Shown: positions 22,785 through 35,343 of the stretch, in pieces
Layout of the letters: each line of letters opens with the position of its first letter
Position numbering within the stretch: the first letter of the stretch is position 1
Source: Physcomitrium patens
Lineage: Eukaryota; Streptophyta; Bryopsida; Funariales; Funariaceae
DNA length: 64,000 nt
Reading direction: 5' to 3'
Assembly: GCF_000002425.4 (NCBI RefSeq)
Contig: NC_037267.1
Span: 12,198,044 to 12,262,043 of the forward strand
The notes under the pieces: model-generated
What the model saw: the letters and a program-made list of their open reading frames with translations, nothing else
Database searches by the model: none
Told to the model about the DNA's origin: nothing
Position numbers and translations under genes: made by a program

Positions 22785-24022
22785 TTTGAGTCCAACAAAT
22801 TGAACTTAATTAATGGATTAGTTAAAAACATAGTTTTAAGTCATTCAATTATACAAATGTTAAGAATAGAGAGTTTTTTTTGACTATTCAAGTATTCATT
22901 ATAATTTAAAAGTATTTATAAGTTGTAAAAGTGTTATTAGAAGAAAAATTATAAAAATGGAGTCTTAGTAAGACTTGGAAGCAATTATCTTAGTTAGTTT
23001 AGTATTTTTCTTATTGTTAAGTATAATGAGTTAGTTATTGAAACCAATATCTTCATTTGCTCATATATACATGTATTACTTATAAATCCTATCAATGATT
23101 AGTTAGTAGTTAGAAGAAGTAAGAAAAAGAGCTTCATGTCTTTTTAATTAATTATATAAAAATAGGATTTTTAGTGGATTTAAATTGATTTTATTACTAT
23201 AAAAAATCACCAAGATAGGAAAATACAGCTTCATATGGATATTAGTATTATAGAAATATTATAGGATTTTTTAGAATTTATTTAGAATTGTTTATGAATT
23301 TTTAGAGAAAATTTTAAGACTTTGGTAAAATTGAATTTTATCACCTTGAGAGCCATTATGAAGAAATGAAGCAAGATTTGAAGACTATGCAAGGTTTCTA
23401 GGCTAATTGGGTGTTTTTAAACACCATGGTGAAGTCAAAAATTCAAAAAAAGTAGTTTTACTAGTAGAAAATAGGAGGACCAGCAGCTAGTGTAGTCCTT
23501 GTAGGAAGAGAGGTGCACAATTCCCACATGGATTGTAGCACCTTGGGTATAGGTAGGAAGATAAGACCAAGGCCTCAAGGCCTCTTTAGGGGGGAATATA
23601 CACTACTTGTGAGCCTTGGTGAGGCTCGAACTCCTGATTTCTCAAGCAAGTTATCCTTGAGGTAAAAATTATTCACTTATTTTTTCTATTATTTACATTC
23701 TATCTTTAATCTATCATAACTTATTCATAGTAACTTAGAATTACATGATTTTTATGTCATTGGAAAGATAAAAAAATTATCTATTTAAAATTATATTTTA
23801 TATTTTTTACTTTCACTTTTTACTGGATGAAAATCCAGTGAACGGACTGTGACTTCGTTTTGGATGTTGTGATTACTTGATTTCATCTCTTTTACTTGTA
23901 TTGTGGTTGTTCCTCCTTGGTCTTTTGCCAATTTCTTACTTCACTTCACACCACCGATTACAAATAACTCTTAGTTGAGGCCATCTTGTAATTGGGGCTG
24001 AGGAGTGAAATTTACACTCACA
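22785..24022 (-). mobile_element. Insertion J (probable solo LTR) in B's protease region
   Basis: It is flanked by direct repeats GCAAC (22780-22784 and 24023-24027), and B's protease reads on across it. Its ends are TTTGAGTCC and CACTCACA on +; in reverse it starts TGTGAGTG. This, the length of 1.24 kb and the lack of coding capacity suggest a solo LTR, of a different family from the other LTRs here. It contains a GTTCGAGCC box (minus strand, near 23625) like a pol III B box. Confidence 0.65.
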
Positions 24023-25697
24023 GCAACTATATATTATTGCAACTTGGATGAAAACAAAGATATTTGATAATGGTTCAGTTTACATTCGAATTTGTAGTGA
24101 GGATTAGAGGAGGACAGTATAATTTTTGACTATACTTCCAAATCATGAATAGAATTGAAACAAATTGAAAAAAAATCCACTACTAAGGATTGTTGAAGAA
24201 TTCAAGGATTTTTTGGAGGTACTACTATAAAGTAAGATTATAGAGGTATAGTAGGAGAGGTACTCTTGCAAGATGTAGGTGCCTTTAATGGAGGATTTAT
24301 TGGTATTTTTGAAAATAAAAGTATTATGTATAAGAAGATTGATAATTTAAAAAAAAAGAAAGAAAAGAATTTAGTACTATTGAAAAAGAATTATATAGTT
24401 TAGGAATATTAGAAGATAATGAAAAGATTATTGGTATTCATGAAGAAAATGGACTGAAAGATCTTTTAGAATTGATTGAATCTATTGGATTAGGTAATGA
24501 TGATGAAATTATATCACATCATTCATAAGAAGTTTATGATATGATTGAATCTTTTTAAGTACTAGAGGTTATAGTTGAAACAAAATATAAGATAGTAGAT
24601 AAGAAGATTAAACCAGTTGCTAGACCTTTGCTAAAAGATTCTAAAGAAAAAATGAGAGAAGCATTGAGAGAAAAGAGCTTGAGGGATCCAAAGAATATTG
24701 GTCACAAGTTTACTAAAGACACTTTTGAAGAATTGAAGATTGATTTTGATGGTTCTTTATTGCTATAGGAAATTATTTGCTTCAAAGAGATGTTGGCAAA
24801 AGAAGGTAGATCATTTGTCTTTGAATCTTACGAAATTAGATGTGTGGATCCAAATATTGTAATACTTATGGTTATTTTTACTGTACCACATCTACCTTAG
24901 AATCTAAGGCCAATTCTAGTACTAAAGACATATTTACCAAGCTTAGTGGAATTATTAAAAGAGAAGATTAAGATGAAGATTTTGGAGCCTTCTTTTGCAT
25001 CATATTTTAGTCGATGGTTTAGAGTGCCTAAGAAAAATGGGTCATTATATTTTATTTAAGATATGCAATGAATGAATGCGGCAACTATCAAAAATGTAGG
25101 AATTGGGGCTATAATAGATAAATTTGTTGAGGCATTTATAAGAAGGGTGATCTATTCAATAGAAGATTTATATTTGGGCTATGACCAATTTTAACTTTCA
25201 GAAGGAAGTAGAAATATGACAATGATGAGAACACCACTTAGATTAGTTAGAATGTGTACTCTTCCTCAAGGCGAAACCAACTTAGTTGCACATATGATGA
25301 ACAAGATGAATAAGGTATTGAGAGATTTTATTCTTGAGAAGACTATGCCTTTTCTAGATAATATTTCTATAAAAGGATGCAAAGAAGAAGACAAGGATGA
25401 AGCTTTAGATAAGAGGGGGCGTCGCAAGTATGTTGCTGATCATATACAAGATTATAAAAAAAATTGATTTAGCTTGGAGAAGTTTATATTATATTATTAG
25501 GTATAGAATCTATATTTGGAATATAAGAGGTTGTATTTGTTGAATATTTATCTAGATTTTATGAAAGAAAATCAGATCCAACTAATGTTCATGCAATCGG
25601 GAGAATGAAAGAAGATTATAATTCTTTAACAAAGGTTCGTAGGTTTTTAGATGCATGTGTATTTTATCATATTTGGATTCCTCATTATAGTCATATA
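24023..25697 (+). pseudogene. Element B protease end, linker and reverse transcriptase relic
   Basis: Continues B after J. It has the protease C-terminal part, a linker (24290-24720), then the RT with the KEKIKMKILEPSF block near 24955-25000 and the polymerase motif F-L-D-N at 25351-25362, where the family has F-L-D-D. The second Asp to Asn change (GAT to AAT) would abolish activity. It is interrupted by G just after the sequence corresponding to the RT-RNase H connection. Confidence 0.87.
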
Positions 25698-25701
25698 GCG
25701 G

Positions 25702-26902
25702 TGTCGTATTACGTGCTTTCTTGCTCGAGAACGCACCGGGCGTCTGGGTGTAGAAGGTAGTATAGAGATTCGCTAATATTCAAGCAGTCTATCGGTTTTT
25801 GACTGTTGGAATATAAACAACTACAAGAATACACCGTAAATCTATACGGATGTCCTTTGACTGCTCGTCGAAGTCCTTTTTGTCCTAGCCGGTAGATCTT
25901 TAGATGTTACAGAGAATCCCAAACATTCCAAACTGCTAATCTTCGATACCGCTTTATACTCACGATCTTGTATCCACTGACTCTCTCGTTAGATTAACCC
26001 AATAAATTTCATTCACTCCGCATACTCAATCCTATAGACACCCTTTTAATTCTTCAATCACAAATGTAACTTTGATTTCACAAAACAGTCAAGAGTAATC
26101 AAACCCACTTCATTAAAAATCCCGATTCACCATTACAACACCGACTTCAGCAACGATTGCCTCAGTCTTCCTAAAATCCTATGAAAAAAAAAAATCCAAT
26201 TCTCTGTCTTTTCTTCCCTGATCCAAAGCATGAAGCTCGCTCTCTGATCCATCTAAAAAAACTTATTCTTTCTCCCTTCATTTCTTAACCTATCCTCCTC
26301 TTTAACCCTAATTCTCCCATCTTTCAAACCCTAGCCTCTGAATTTCTTCAATCTTCCGTCTTGGATCCGAAATTGGCTCCCGTCGCCAGAGCTTTCTCCT
26401 CCGTTTTTACCTTTAAGAGATCCTTTTACCGAAAGGACATTTCCGGAATGGAATAAAAGATGGAACAGCCTGAAACGGAATTGGAGCCTCGTAATCAGGA
26501 CAACATTGAGTCGCCCGATCAATTTAGGTTTCATATTGGGTAAGAGGCCCGTAGTAAGACCTGGATGTTCCCGCAATTGGATCAAATTGGTCCTTCGTAT
26601 CAGATTGGCTAAGAGGCTAGTAGTAACACCTGGATTGGATGTCTTGAAATTGGATCCAATTGGCTCTTCGAATCAGGCTCACCTGTCGTTGAATTGGTCC
26701 TTTCCCTTCTTGCTGACTCCCGTTATTGGAATCGAATGGAGCATTTCAGTATGCCCCGGCTGACTGTAACGGGGTGATTGAACCTGGCCTCTCAGTATTT
26801 GCACTGGAATTGGTCGTTGCTCCCAATATTCGAGGCAACTAAATATTAATAAAAGTCCCCTTTCTTTATATTTTCACAGTATACTCGTGTTACAACACGA
26901 CA
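25702..26902 (-). repeat. Element G LTR (left copy, 3' LTR in gene direction)
   Basis: It begins TGTCGTATTACGTG and ends GTTACAACACGACA. It is more GC-rich than the other LTRs here and has no CCTAAA array. The frames at 26331-26585 and 26506-26763 lie inside it and are not genes. Confidence 0.95.
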
Positions 26903-26914
26903 TCCACCCCCTCT
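26903..26914 (-). promoter_or_regulatory. polypurine tract of element G
   Basis: In gene direction AGAGGGGGTGGA directly precedes the LTR start TGTCGTG. Equivalent purine tracts precede the LTRs of B, C, D and H. It would prime second-strand synthesis. Confidence 0.8.
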
Positions 26915-28341
26915 GAACCTGTGCATCCTCTGGTATGCACCAATTTATCCAATTGCTGTTTGATTTAGAATATATTTTCTATGTCTTTGTCCAGTTCGTC
27001 TTCGTCACCTTCATTATCCAAATCACTTTCATCTTCTTGCTGTGGAATCTCTATACCTTCATTAAGGTCTTCCATATTCATCTCCGCGTATCTTCGTTTA
27101 AATATTTTTACTCGCTTCCCTGCAATTGGTATTTTTAATTTTATACCATCTTACTCCCGTAATGAGTAAGTCGCATTATCATGAACAGTTGTTATTACAT
27201 ATGGTCCAAACCAACCTTTTGAAAATTTCTGCAAAGTACTATGTTGATTATCCAGACTATTGTCATAAACAAGTACTCAGTTACCTTCTTTGATTGCTTT
27301 AGGTCTCAATCGATGTTGCTTATCGAATCACGCCTTGTTTTCTAACCTTACTCTTTTTAACATTTTTAATGCTATCTTCACATCTTTCGATCTTTGCTCC
27401 AATTGTCGAATCCTAATAGCCAGAAGTTCTTCTCTTGTCAATCCATCTTCCCATGGTAGCATACTCCAAGTAAGTACCTTTTCTTCAATCGACATAATTG
27501 ATTTTCGACCTGTCATAAGTTCTACTGGCATATATCCTGTCACCAAACTATGTGTTGTTCGATCAGCCCATAATGCAAATGACAAAAGCCGTGGCCACTC
27601 TTTAACTTTTCCATTCCAAGCTTTAACTAATGCTTTCACAATCGGTGGATGACCACGTTCGCTTTTTGCATTCTCTTCCAGATTATAAGCAGTAGTCAGT
27701 GATAGTTTAACTCCACATCTTTCAAAGAACTTATGAGCTTCTTGTGCATTTAATTCTCCACGATTTGTAGTGATTTTTCCTACGCATCCGTAGCGGCAAA
27801 TGACATCTTCAAGTAAAAACCTACAAATCTCCTCTGTAGATTTTGTCCTCAATGCTCTTCCTTCTACTTGATTTGATAAATCTTCACGAGCTAAAACCAA
27901 ATATCTCATCTGCCATAACCCAACTAGCATAATAACTAAATCAACAACCCATTTAAAATGAATAGCCAGAGGATACGTAGGATGAAAACCATCTCGATGT
28001 CGGATATTAGAATACGATTGACAGATTTCACATGACTCTACAAATGAGAGCACATCTCGATACATATTTTTCCACCAATATCATTCCTTGGGTTTAGCAA
28101 AAGTAGCCTAGATTCCTCTATGCACTGCCCATAAACTATCATGAAACTCCTTTAATAATTTTAGTTTTTCTTCCTTTTTGCCTATCATTTGTTGTGGCAT
28201 CCCGATTCCTTTCTTCGGTCTCTTCCATAAGAATCCATCTCGAAGCAAAAATCCATATGCTTTTTTTCTTATTTGTTTGAATTTTTTTGTAGACCAATTC
28301 TCCTGCTTAGTCAAGGTATTCAAGTAATGACCAATATCCAA
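26915..28341 (-). pseudogene. Element G integrase relic
   Basis: The main open part is 27328-28065, preceded by 28108-28341, with a frame-shifted C-terminal part down to 26915. The zinc-binding end has CEICQSY. The core shows HFKWVVDLVIM with the first catalytic Asp, then a segment TTNRGELNAQ where the family has Asp, so the second catalytic residue is Asn (codon at 27763-27765). The Glu region is LEENAKSERG. Beyond the core is a WFGPYVV-type C-terminal block and an acidic tail. There is no chromodomain. It would insert element DNA into the genome and may set the CpG target choice. Confidence 0.88.
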
Positions 28342-28434
28342 TAATTCTCCTTCATAAAATTCTTCAAGAAATAGCTTGTCTTCTTTGTTAAGATTTGATA
28401 CTAAATAGAATTTTGATCCAACATCATCAATGTC

Positions 28435-28970
28435 TTAAACCATTTCGTCTTCTCTTTCATATCTTGCTCTAGATAGCATGTTTGATACTAAATTGTCTTT
28501 TTCAATAATATGCTTAAATTCAGGATTTAATGACTTAATATAAGCAATCCATCTTAACATTGCAATGTCCGATGTTGAACAATTAGTAATCATTTCAAGC
28601 AATGGAAAGCAATCCATTTGAATTACTACTACTGCCCCAATCAAATAGTCCTTTTTAACTTTCATAACCGAAACAACTCCCCAAAGTTCTCTTTTGACTT
28701 GCGAATATGCACGTTGACGAATACTTAAAACTTTAGCCCCAAATCGAACTGCAAATCTATTCCCACTTGAATCATCTTGACCCACAATCCATCCAATGGC
28801 AATTGGACTAGCGTCCACAGTAAGAATCACTGAACTATTGCACTTATAATCAACCTTCCTCAATATTAAAGGTGACATCAATAATTTCTTCAATCTTTGC
28901 ATTGCCTGAATATGCCTTTCTTCTTATTTAAATCGGTAGCCCTTGCATAACAGTTCATATAATGGATCCG
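28435..28970 (-). pseudogene. Element G RNase H relic
   Basis: The open stretch 28435-28902 carries VILTVDASPIAIGWIVGQDD (first catalytic Asp), the RAYSQVKRELWGV block with the Glu, and the DCFPLLEM block with the third acid. It matches B 35418-36086 and C 51694-52302. A stop lies immediately upstream, so it is not joined to the RT in this copy. Confidence 0.88.
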
Positions 28971-29049
28971 CTATGTGAGCATAATGAGGGATCCAGATTC
29001 GATAAAATACACATGTACCCAAAAATCTGCAAATCTCTGTTAAAGAATC

Positions 29050-29880
29050 ACAATCCTCTTTCATCCTTCCAATTGCATCAACTTTAGTTGGATCAGGTTT
29101 TCTTTCGTAAGATCTTCATAAATGTCCAACAATCACAACCTCTCGTACTCCAAATACAAACTTCATACCCGATAATGTAAGATAAACTTTTCCAAGCCGA
29201 GTTAAAATCTTTTCACAATCTTGTATATGATCAACAACATATTTGCGACACCCCCTCTTATCTAAAGTTTCATCCTTGTTTCCTTCTCTGCACCCTTTTA
29301 TAGGAACATCATTCACAAAAGACATAGTCTTTTCTGGAATAAAATCTCTCAATACCTTATTCATCCCATTCATCATATGCGCAACTGAAATGGTCGCGCC
29401 TTGAAGAAGAGTGCACATTCTAACCAATCCAAGTAGTATCCTCATCGTTGTCATATCTCTACTTTCTTCGGCAAGTTAAAATTGATCATAACCTGAATAC
29501 AAGTCACCCATAGAATAGATCGCCCTTCCTGCAAACGCCTCAATACATTCATCCACAATAGGTCCAATTCTTGCATTCCTCACAGTTATTCCATTCACCG
29601 GTTGCATATCTTGAAGAAACCATAATGACCCATTTTTCTTAGGTACTGTAAACTATTGATTAGAATACGGCGCAAATGAAGGTTCCAATATTTTCATCTT
29701 TATCTTTTCTTTTAATAATTCCACCAATTTAGATAAATGTGCCCTCAGTACTGGAATCGGTCTTAGATTCCAAGGTACATGCGGTACAGTGAAGATAACC
29801 ATAGGTGTTATAGTATTTGGATCCACACATCCAATTTCATGAGATTCGAAGGCAAACGATCTACCTTGTTTAGCCAACAT
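29050..29880 (-). pseudogene. Element G reverse transcriptase relic
   Basis: The N-terminal part is 29653-29880 (LKEKIKMKILEPSFAPYSN) and the polymerase core is 29116-29454. The catalytic motif reads F-V-N-D at 29308-29319, whereas the related element C keeps F-L-D-D. The Asp to Asn change is a G-to-A transition on the coding strand. It is broken by frameshifts and stops between the two parts. Confidence 0.88.
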
Positions 29881-29961
29881 CTTTTTGAATCAAGTAATTT
29901 CCTCCGGCAATAAAGAACCATTAGAACCAATCTTCAATTCTTCAAAAGTCTCTTTAGTAAA

Positions 29962-30950
29962 CTAATGTCCAATACTCATTGGAACTCTTAAACTTGCTTC
30001 TTTTGATGCTTCTCCTATTTGTTCCTTAGAATCTTCTGGTAATGGTCCGGCAATAGGCTTTATCTTCTTATCTGCCGTTTTATATCTCGTCTCTACAGTG
30101 ACTTCTGGTGCTTGAAAAGATTCAAGTATGGTATAAACCTCTCTTGAATGCATCTCAACAATCTTATCATTATCCCCTAACCCAATAGATGTAATCAATT
30201 CCAATGAATCTTCCAGTCCATTTTCTTCATAAATACCTAAAATCCTCTCATCATCTTGCAATGTACCTAACTTGCGTAATTTTCCTTCAATATTATATAA
30301 TCTTTTTCTTTCTTTTCTTTTAAAATCATCAACTTTCTTATACATAATATTTCCATTCTCCAATATACCAATAAAACTCGCATCAAAGGCACCTTCATCT
30401 CGCGAGAGTACCTCCTCTTTTGTACCTCCATAATCTCGCTTTACAGTGGAACCTCTCCAAAATCCTTAAATCCTTCAACAATCTTTGGCAATGGTTTCTC
30501 CCTCAACCTATCTCGATTCCATTTATGGTTAGGAGGTACTGTTAGAAATTGTATAGCTTTCCTCCCATCTTCGCTCCGTACCCTTGTATAAGCAAAACCA
30601 TCGTCAAGTACTTTTGTTTCTATCCATGTTGCCGTACTATAAGGTTGTCCTAAAATCAATGGATAAGACGTTGTATCTTGAACAAAGAAATGTTGCTCCG
30701 TCGCAACATCCGCAATCTAAATTTTGACATCTGAACAAGCTCCATATAATTCGCCCTGTGTGTTATTAGCTGCTCGTATTGCCCATCCATGTTCCATATC
30801 AATTGTCCATTTTTTCTTCTTATAAAGATCTTTAGACATGAGATTTATTTCAAAACCATGGTCGACTAAAGCAACTATTGGTTCTTCTATATCTCCTACT
30901 TTCACCAATACCTCAATAGTTACCCTTGCCCAATGCTTTCGAATATAATG
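29962..30950 (-). pseudogene. Element G protease and linker relic
   Basis: The retropepsin segment reads VALVDHGFEINLMSKDLY, with its D-H-G triad at 30855-30863 (inside the C-terminal part of the 30717-32294 frame). The same place reads D-Y-G in B and D-L-G in C. The downstream flap and C-terminal part is 30441-30659 (MILGQPYSTATWIETK, then an RSEDGRKAIQFLT block). A linker frame 29962-30363 leads to the RT. Most retropepsins have D-S-G or D-T-G, so His or another residue after the Asp seems to be a feature of this lineage, unless all copies are decayed. Confidence 0.8.
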
Positions 30951-32780
30951 GCTCAAAGTTTTCATTTCCTTATCACTATAATCTTCGAAACGTACTCGTT
31001 GATTATACCCATTCTTTTCATTTGTCGGTTGCTTATAATCAATATCAACCTCTTCTTCATCTTTATATATTCTTGCATCAATAGCATGACTCATTCTAGT
31101 TTCGCCCATTAATTGCCTCTTTTGCTTAATGCTGTCAATGATAACATCATGAAATTCCTTCTTTGCAATTTCCAAAACTTCTTTTAATGTGAATTCCACC
31201 TTAGCATTTAATATACGTTCTTCCAACACCCCTTTCAAATTTGTTGCCGCTTCAATGTCAGAAAGTAGTTTATAAGCAATTGATTTACCCTTATCTTTTA
31301 TTTCTCTTGTTTTTTCTTCCAATGATGCTGAGATATCCTTTATAAGCAATTCTTGTGAAGCTGCCTCCCGAGCCTTATCTCCTCGAGTTTGCCTCTTAGA
31401 AGAATTTCCTTCTTTCATATCATCAAAATTTCTTCGTCTCTTTTCTTCTATCAAAGCTTCATGTTGGCTCTTAGCAATATATGCATGAACTGAAAGAGAC
31501 TCAACAGGATCCTCCCAACCTATTGCACCTCGTATTGTAGCTGCAGTCCTCAATAACACTTTTCGAGGTAAATTCCCTTCTTGCATTGTAGAAATGGCAG
31601 AAGCCCAAAACTCACTAGTTTCCGTTCTTCCACCAAAGTCATCATCTACTCTAGCACCATAACTTATACTTTCTCGTGCTGCTGTTTCATGCTCTTTTAA
31701 GTTATCTTGAATCAATGCTCTCATTTCTCCCTTGCCAAAATTGGTTTGAAGAAGATCCTCCCTATCTTTTAATGCTATCTTCCCATCTTTCCAGCAAATA
31801 ATTCCTTGCCGTATCATATTATTAAATTCATTGCAATCTTTTCTAGTGTGTGAAGTGTCATCACACCAAATGCATCTTTGTACATATCCTTGTTTTGAAA
31901 CATTCTTCGAATTGTTTGTAGAAGTATTCTCTTCAAGTCTTGCTAATTTGATTTGAAGATCTCGCATTTCTCGTATAATTTCTTCCATTCCCATATCTGC
32001 TTTCATTGATAAGGATGTCGAAGGTTGAACTGTAGGCATTGTTGGTGGTGTTGTACGTACTAGAGCTTTGGGTGCTTGTACTGTTTTCGGAATATTACTC
32101 CTATCCTTCCTCCTTTCTCTTTTTTTAAGCAACCCCATCGCATCTTCAACGTTCTTCCACTTTGTTGTCAATCCTTCATCTTCTTCTTTGTCTTCAAGAA
32201 GGAGTTTTAATTTTCCTTGCAATTTTCCATCAGCAGCTTGAAGAAATAGATCAACTTTATTCAGCTCCAATGTCAATTTTTCTACCTTCGACAATTGAGA
32301 GTACTACCTCTCAAATTCCCTTAGTAGCTCTGTTGCTTATAAATTCTTATTGGACCGTTCAATCCATTCCAGAAACAGCTTCTTAGTAACATGATCAGCA
32401 TCTTCCAAGAAATATTCGTCTTTCAATGCATGTGAAAAAACCTCCCATGAATTCCCATAACGATCCGTTATCGATATAATATGGTCTCTTATCTCCGATA
32501 TCGTGGCAATTCTAAATAATTCAACCATTTTCTTCTCAGAAACCCGATTTAATTCCATTTCACGAACTTAACATCTTAAATACCTTGAAATATTCCTTCC
32601 ATCAAATTGATCAATTTTATTGACCATTGCTTGCAATGCTTTGGTTGCCAAAGCTTCCTTTCGATCATTGCTTTGCTGTTGCTGCATTGATAATGAAAAG
32701 GCTTGAAACATACTAGCAATAGATGGATCCATGTGCATACCTTGTCCTTTAGAAGAACCCCAACCAGAAACTCCTCTCAA
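30951..32780 (-). pseudogene. Element G gag relic with intact zinc knuckle
   Basis: Three consecutive open pieces (32568-32780, 32337-32558, 30717-32294) cover a capsid-like alpha-helical region. The zinc knuckle is complete: Cys, two residues, Cys, four residues, His, four residues, Cys, at 31833-31874. A long charged region follows it and leads into the protease. The piece order and spacing agree with C and B. The first pieces are separated by stops, so full-length Gag cannot be made from this copy. It is the least damaged gag here. Confidence 0.88.
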
Positions 32781-32864
32781 AGATCCTTCAAAATTTTTAT
32801 TTTCGTTTTCCTTAAAAATAAAAATAAAATCAAACGAAATCCAATACCTTCCACCTCAAGCTTT

Positions 32865-32880
32865 CATGTCGGGTTGACCA
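32865..32880 (-). promoter_or_regulatory. primer-binding site of element G
   Basis: In gene direction TGGTCAACCCGACATG starts four bases after the 5' LTR end. It is close to the same motif in B, C and H. Confidence 0.65.
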
Positions 32881-32884
32881 CTTA

Positions 32885-35339
32885 TGTCGTATTACGTGCT
32901 TTCCTGCTCGAGAACGTGCCTGACGTCTAGCTGTAGAAGGTAGTATGGAGATTCGCTAATATTCAAGCAGTCTATCGATTTTTGACTGTTGGAATATAAA
33001 CAACTACAAGAATACACCGTAAATCTATACGGTAGCCCTTTGACTACTTGACGAAGTCCTTTTTGTTCGAGTCGGTAGGTCTCTAGATGTTACAGAGAAC
33101 CCCGAACAACCCAAACTTCTAATCTTCGATACTGCTTTATACTCACGATCTTGTATCCACTGATTGTCTCGTTAGATTAACTCAACAAATTTTATTCACT
33201 CGGCATATTCAATCCTATAGACACCCTTTTAATTCTTCAATCACAGACGTAACTTCAATTTCACAAAACAATCAAGAGTAATCAAACCCACTTCATTAAA
33301 AATCCCGATTCACTATTACAATACCGACTTCAGCAACGATTGCTGCGTCTTCCCAAAATCCTATGAAGAAAAAAAAATCCAATTCTCTCTCTTTTCTTCA
33401 CCGATCCAAAGCATGAAGCTCGCTCTCTGATTCTTCTAAAAAAAACTTATTCTCTCCCCCTTCATTTCTTATCCTATCCTCCCCTTCAATCCTAATTCTC
33501 CCATCTTTCAAACCCTAGCCTCTGAATTTCTTCAATCTTCTGTCTTGGATCTGGAATTGACTCCCGTCGCCAGAGCTTTCTCCTCCATTTTTACCTTTAA
33601 GAGATCCTTTTACCGAAAGGATGTTCCCGGAACGGCACAAAGGACGGAACAACCTGAAACAGAATCGGAGCCTCGTAATCGGGAGAACATTGAGTCGCCT
33701 GACCAATTCAGGTTTCATATTGGGTAAGAGGCCCATAGTAAGACCTGGATGTTCCCGCAATTGGATCAAATTGGTCCTTCACATCTGATTGGCTAAGAGG
33801 CCAGTAGTAAGACCTGGATTGGATGTCTTGAAATTGGATCCAATTGGCTCTTCGAACCAGGCTCACCCGTCGTTGAATTGGTCCCTTTCCTTCCTACTGA
33901 CTCCCGTTATTGGAATCGAATGGAGCATTTCAGTATGCCCCGGTGTCGTACTGTAATTACTTACAGTATGTAAAAATTAGTGAAAACATGTAATATGTTT
34001 ATAAGTCTTAATGTGAGTTAGAATAGTTAGTATGTTAATTTAAAATGAATTGAAATAAGAAAAATTATTTGGAAGTTAATCTAGTTTGATTATAGAGTTT
34101 ATATTATATAGGATTTAGATAGTTAGTATAAAGATTAAGGGAAGGGAGGAGTTAAAAGATGAAAATATAACTAGAAGGAGGCTTATTGGAAGGATGAAAG
34201 TAAGGCATGGTTGGATGAAGGCAAGGGGTGAAGAACTTCATCCCTATTGGTCGAATACCATGCCCAATGGGCTTTGAGGAGGCTGCCCGAGGCCATATTA
34301 GGAATTAGGGTTCTTCTTTCGAGCCATTCCAGCTTTTAAGGCTAGGGTCAGAAGGTTTAGGGTTTTGGGTATAATTTGGATGAAGATTTTGTGTGATTTC
34401 GAGTTTTTATGGAAAAGATATGAATGTTCAAAGATAAGGTGTCAATTTCGTACCTACTGTCACTTCTTTTGGGCATCACATACGAATACGGAAAGCAACG
34501 GAAGATCGGCGACTGGATTTGGAGGGAGCATTTTCTCGGCTACATATTCTACTTACTGTATAGTGAATTCTAAGATTGGATGAAGGAGTTATGAGGCGTT
34601 GAAGACAGCACTTGTAATTTGAAGGCAGTAAGTATATCGTTTTGTTGCTAGTTATGGGTGAAGCCATATCTTGAGTTTCTAGACGAATTTATGGCTCACA
34701 ATTTCCACAAGTGTGTGTAATTGGGTTAAGAAGCTTTAGATCAAAGTTTCATAGTATTTGAATAATTACTTTGTGAGATATGAAGGAAGTTGTATACGGG
34801 TGTAAAAAAGCTAGGGTTTGAAGCTACAGTTAGGATTTTCAAGATATCACAAGATCCAAGACGAATTTACGGTTGAATTTTGGTGTGGTAGGTGCTAAAG
34901 ATATATCAGTACTCCATGTAAAATTTGGAGTTGTTTAGACGGTTAGATCGTAAGTTATGAGCTGTTGAACTTTGGGAAAAATTCCTCATAAGGATATATA
35001 AGTTTTTTATAACATCTTATCAAGTATTTTGGTGTTCTTTGGGTTTTAAGGCTTGTATATTGATGTAATTGCTCCAAAGGAGAGGATTTTATATATATAA
35101 AATTTTTACCCTTATATTTCAAACTTGATTGAGTATTTAGTGACAACCAGAAGCCCAGCGCTTTCTTGAGGCAAACTCTCTCTACCCCGACACCGGCTGA
35201 CTGTAACGGGGTGATTGAACCTGGCCTCTCAGTATTTGCACTGGAATTGGTCGTTGCTCCCAATATTCGAGGTAACTGAATATTAATAAAAGTCCCCTTT
35301 CTTTATATTTTCATGGTATACTCGTATTACAACACGACA
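32885..35339 (-). repeat. Element G LTR (right copy, 5' LTR in gene direction; contains S1)
   Basis: Begins TGTCGTATTACGTG and ends ATTACAACACGACA. Arms 32885-33943 and 35197-35339 align with the left LTR without a gap. Confidence 0.95.
33944..35192. mobile_element. Solo LTR S1 in G's LTR
   Basis: A 1249-bp sequence starting TGTCGTACTG and ending TACCCCGACA, flanked by exact CCGG duplicates (33940-33943 and 35193-35196). The empty site is visible in the other G LTR near 26757. Its last 50 bases (GCTTTCTTGAGGCAAACTC) match solo LTR S2 at 45706-46997. Near its left end TACTGTAA and TTACAGTA form a perfect 8-bp inverted repeat. There is no coding capacity. It is the youngest event in the nest because it lies inside G. 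Confidence 0.93.
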
Positions 35340-35343
35340 GCGG

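Larger units (their letters stand above)
25702..35339 (-). mobile_element. Element G: best-preserved Ty3/gypsy element, inserted in B
   Basis: It has LTRs at 25702-26902 and 32885-35339 and an internal region of about 6 kb coding on the minus strand. An exact 4-bp target duplication GCGG (25698-25701 and 35340-35343) flanks it, and B's pol reads directly from one side to the other. Excluding solo LTR S1 and its duplicate, the LTRs are 1201 and 1202 bp and very similar, so this is a young insertion relative to the others. It is still not functional: frames are interrupted and catalytic residues of RT and integrase are changed. Confidence 0.96.

Noticed and set aside
26331..26763. Frames at 26331-26585 and 33515-33769 as a duplicated gene
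   Set aside because: They are the same part of G's left and right LTRs, which explains the duplication. No protein is expected there.
25702..35339. G as a functional, currently mobile element
   Set aside because: Gag and pol are interrupted, the RT motif reads F-V-N-D, and the second integrase aspartate reads Asn.
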